This document shows, one piece after another, positions 5,159-7,248 of a stretch of DNA of 7,248 nucleotides; positions within the stretch are counted from its first letter, which is position 1, and every line of letters starts with the position of its first letter. The position numbers and the translations under genes are program-made. The stretch is from assembly GCA_902779075.1 (NCBI GenBank), contig CACZAK010000251.1, positions 1 through 7,248 of the forward strand, given 5' to 3'. Source of the DNA: an uncultured bacterium (GTDB lineage: Bacteria; Verrucomicrobiota; Kiritimatiellia; RFP12; UBA1067). The notes beneath the pieces were generated by a model. It saw nothing but the letters and a program-made list of their open reading frames with translations. It did no database searches and was not told the DNA's origin.

Positions 5159-7248
5159 CACTGCAAGAAACTGTTCTGCGTCTGCGCGATTGCCGCAGCG
5201 GGCGCGCATGCCTCCGCACCGGAGGCTCCGCCGCCTCCCGGCCCTGAAAGCTGGACGTTCCGGCGAGAGCTCGCGGAACCTGCGGTTTACCGAGCGCGCG
5301 CGTCATACGACATCGACGACGCATTCGGACTTACCGGCAGGCTTGCGCATGTCAAGGCGGATCTCTCGCGCTACTTCGCAAGCGCGTCTGCGGCGTCGGG
5401 CAGGAGGCTTGTGATCCGTCGCGGCAAGGTGGATGGACATGAAAGCTACCGTTTGGACGTGGAGCCCTCGGGCGACGTCGTCCTGACGGCGGGCGATGAC
5501 GACGGCATCCGCCGCGCCGTCTACTGGTTTGAAGATCGCGAGAGCGCAGGCGACATCGCTCCTGTCGTGCGCCGTCCGTGGGTCAGGAACCGCATCTCGC
5601 GCTGCTACTTCGGCCCTATCAAACGCCCTCCGCACAATCGCGACGAGCTGATGGACGATGTGGACTATTATCCCGAGGCGTATCTTGAACGGCTTGCGCA
5701 CGAAGGCGTGAACGGGCTGTGGCTGACGGTCGAGTGGCGCGATCTCGTCGAAACTTCATTCACGAAGCGCGACCCGGAGGCGAAAAGGCGCCTCGCCAAG
5801 CTGCGCCGGACGATTGACAGGTGCCTCGACTACGGCATCAAGACGTGGGTCTTCGCCATCGAGCCGAAGTGCGTAATGGACGGAGATCCGCTCCTCTCGG
5901 CGCACCCTGAGCTTTTCTCCACGGCGGGCGAGCCGTACGACTGCCACCTCATGTGTCCGTCGCGCCCGGAGGCGCTTCGCTACATAGAGGAATCGGTGCG
6001 CGACCTGTTCGTCCAGGCTCCGGGGCTCGGGGGTCTTTTGATGATCGCGAACGGCGAGCGCCTGACGACTTGCCTTTCCGTAGTCGATCCCGTGACGGGC
6101 GAAAGCCGGTATGGCCGCTGCGCGGAGTGCGGTCGGCGCGAGCCCTGGCAGCTCTACGAGGCGGTCTCGAAGGCGGTAGTCGGCGGAATCCGCGCGGCTG
6201 GGTCGCAGGCGCAGTACATAAGCTGGTTCTACCATCCGCAGCCTGCGGCCACGCGCGCCGAATGGGTATGCGAAGCGGCGCGGCACGCGCCGAAGAGGAC
6301 TGTCTTCGCCTACAACTTCGAATCCGGCGCCGAAAGCGAACAGCTTGGGGCGTTGCGTCACGGCGGAGACTACTGGCTTTCGTATGTTGGCCCGTCCAGG
6401 GGCTTTTCCGACGTGGCCTGCGCAGTGCGCGAGGCCGGCGGCGAGCTGGGCGCGAAGATTCAGGTCGGCTGTTCGCACGAGGTGGCGACTCTTCCCTTCG
6501 TGCCGGTTCCCGGGCTGCTCTACCGCAAGTACAGGGCGATGCGCGAGGCGGGCGTCTCAACCGTGTTGCAGTGCTGGTATTTCGGCAATTGCCCGGGCGT
6601 AATGAACAAGGCCGCCGGCGAACTCGCGTTCGAGACGTTCGAGGACGACGAGGAGTCGTTCCTCCGCCGCCTTGCCGCGCCGGAATGGCGGGACGACGCG
6701 GCATGCGCGGCCGCGGTCTGGAAAGACCTCTCCGACGCCTACGCGCACTATCCGCTGTCGAACGCCATGCAGTACTACGGGCCGTTCCACGCCGGCGTCG
6801 CATGGCCGCTTCTCGCGGATGTCGAGATGCGTCCGCTTGCCCGCACATGGAGGCCCAATGATCCACCGAGCGGCGACGCGATAGGTGAAGCGCTCGACGA
6901 GCATACGCTCGGCGAGGCCGCCGAACTCGCCCGCAGGATGGCGGCTGGTTTTTCAAAGGCGGAAGGCGCAATCGCGGATCTTGAGACGCGTTGGCGCGAC
7001 GACGGCGATCGTATGCGCGATCTTGCCCTTATGCGTGCGCTTGGCCTGCAGTTCGCAAGCGCCGCGGACATACTTTCCTTCTATGAAGCCCGCAGCGAGG
7101 CATTGACCGCAGGAAGAGGGCCTGGCCGCGACACGGTGAAATCGCGCGCTGCCCTGCGGCGCATGGACGAACTGGCAGAGGCGGAGATGCGCGTCAGCGA
7201 GAAGATGCTGCCGCTCGCCGAAGCGGATTCGCGCCTCGGTTTTCATTC
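5153..7248 (+). CDS. Secreted TIM-barrel glycoside-hydrolase-like protein with GH20b/alpha-glucuronidase-type N-terminal domain (3' partial)
   Basis: The frame is open without a stop for 698 codons to the window edge, ending ...DSRLGFH, so the gene continues beyond it. The signal peptide MRHCKKLFCVCAIAAAGAHA is likely cleaved near residue 20 and is followed by a Pro-rich spacer (22-31). Residues about 85-140 resemble the small domain preceding the barrel in GH20 and GH67 enzymes (YRLDVEPSGDVVLTAGDDDGIRRAVYWFEDR, split over 99-129). Eight candidate barrel strands follow in order: NGLWLTVEW (187-195), KTWVFAIEP (230-238), GGLLMIANGE (293-302), QYISWFY (354-360), TVFAYNFE (383-390), DYWLSYV (406-412), AKIQVGC (434-440) and VSTVLQCWYFG (468-478). 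A CAEC pair lies at 323-326. Residues about 575-690 are helical and charged. Acidic catalytic candidates are Glu195, Glu237 and Glu302. I do not recognise an exact family. The call of secreted glycosidase-like enzyme rests on fold pattern and neighbours. ATG 5144, two codons and one lysine earlier, is an alternative start; neither has a well-placed ribosome binding site. Confidence 0.75.
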   Translation, partial: MRHCKKLFCVCAIAAAGAHASAPEAPPPPGPESWTFRRELAEPAVYRARASYDIDDAFGLTGRLAHVKADLSRYFASASAASGRRLVIRRGKVDGHESYRLDVEPSGDVVLTAGDDDGIRRAVYWFEDRESAGDIAPVVRRPWVRNRISRCYFGPIKRPPHNRDELMDDVDYYPEAYLERLAHEGVNGLWLTVEWRDLVETSFTKRDPEAKRRLAKLRRTIDRCLDYGIKTWVFAIEPKCVMDGDPLLSAHPELFSTAGEPYDCHLMCPSRPEALRYIEESVRDLFVQAPGLGGLLMIANGERLTTCLSVVDPVTGESRYGRCAECGRREPWQLYEAVSKAVVGGIRAAGSQAQYISWFYHPQPAATRAEWVCEAARHAPKRTVFAYNFESGAESEQLGALRHGGDYWLSYVGPSRGFSDVACAVREAGGELGAKIQVGCSHEVATLPFVPVPGLLYRKYRAMREAGVSTVLQCWYFGNCPGVMNKAAGELAFETFEDDEESFLRRLAAPEWRDDAACAAAVWKDLSDAYAHYPLSNAMQYYGPFHAGVAWPLLADVEMRPLARTWRPNDPPSGDAIGEALDEHTLGEAAELARRMAAGFSKAEGAIADLETRWRDDGDRMRDLALMRALGLQFASAADILSFYEARSEALTAGRGPGRDTVKSRAALRRMDELAEAEMRVSEKMLPLAEADSRLGFH

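Noticed and set aside
5953..6861. 302-codon + strand open frame
   Set aside because: It is out of frame inside the fourth gene, which is open for 698 codons and encodes eight barrel-like strands. The shorter frame is Arg-rich and featureless; it stands out only because it has a stop codon within the window.
5756..6971. Overlapping minus-strand open frames (5756-6478 and 5949-6971)
   Set aside because: These are Arg/Ala/Pro-rich shadows of the fourth gene with no start context or domain signature.

Overview
The window is a GC-rich (low-to-mid 60s % by eye), gene-dense bacterial stretch with four genes, all on the + strand and almost touching. It reads as one operon, or part of one, devoted to surface and extracytoplasmic carbohydrate processing. 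A fragment of a repetitive beta-strand surface protein, a DUF4838 protein, an NPCBM-GH27 lipoprotein and a TIM-barrel hydrolase-like protein together resemble gut or sediment members of the PVC superphylum (Kiritimatiellota, Lentisphaerota, Verrucomicrobiota). This assignment comes from gene content alone. There is no rRNA, tRNA, mobile element, CRISPR array or obvious factor-independent terminator.

Layout: (1) 3-641 is the 3' end of a secreted protein rich in Gly/Thr/Val beta-strand repeats, cut by the left edge. (2) 656-2959 (possibly from 638) is a secreted DUF4838 protein with a GH67/GH20-type N-terminal domain and a C-terminal carbohydrate-binding-like beta-sandwich. (3) 2980-5109 is a lipoprotein with an NPCBM domain, an Ig-like linker and a GH27 alpha-galactosidase-type catalytic domain with both catalytic aspartates. 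(4) 5153 to beyond the right edge is a secreted protein with a GH20b/alpha-glucuronidase-type N-terminal domain and a probable complete (beta/alpha)8 barrel. Its frame stays open to the last base, so it has no stop codon in the window.

The likely joint role is trimming a galactose- and possibly uronate- or hexosamine-containing glycan outside the cytoplasm. The GH27 enzyme is anchored to a membrane, while genes 2 and 4 carry closely similar Sec signal peptides. No transporter, regulator or SusC/SusD pair is in the window.

The best second-look items are at gene starts. The 641 junction looks like an ATGA stop/start overlap changed to ATAA. The start of gene 4 carries an imperfect 14-nt tandem duplication that creates a tiny upstream ORF ending in a true ATGA overlap. 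I found no evidence of a wholly new type of system. The least described parts are the DUF4838 protein and gene 4.
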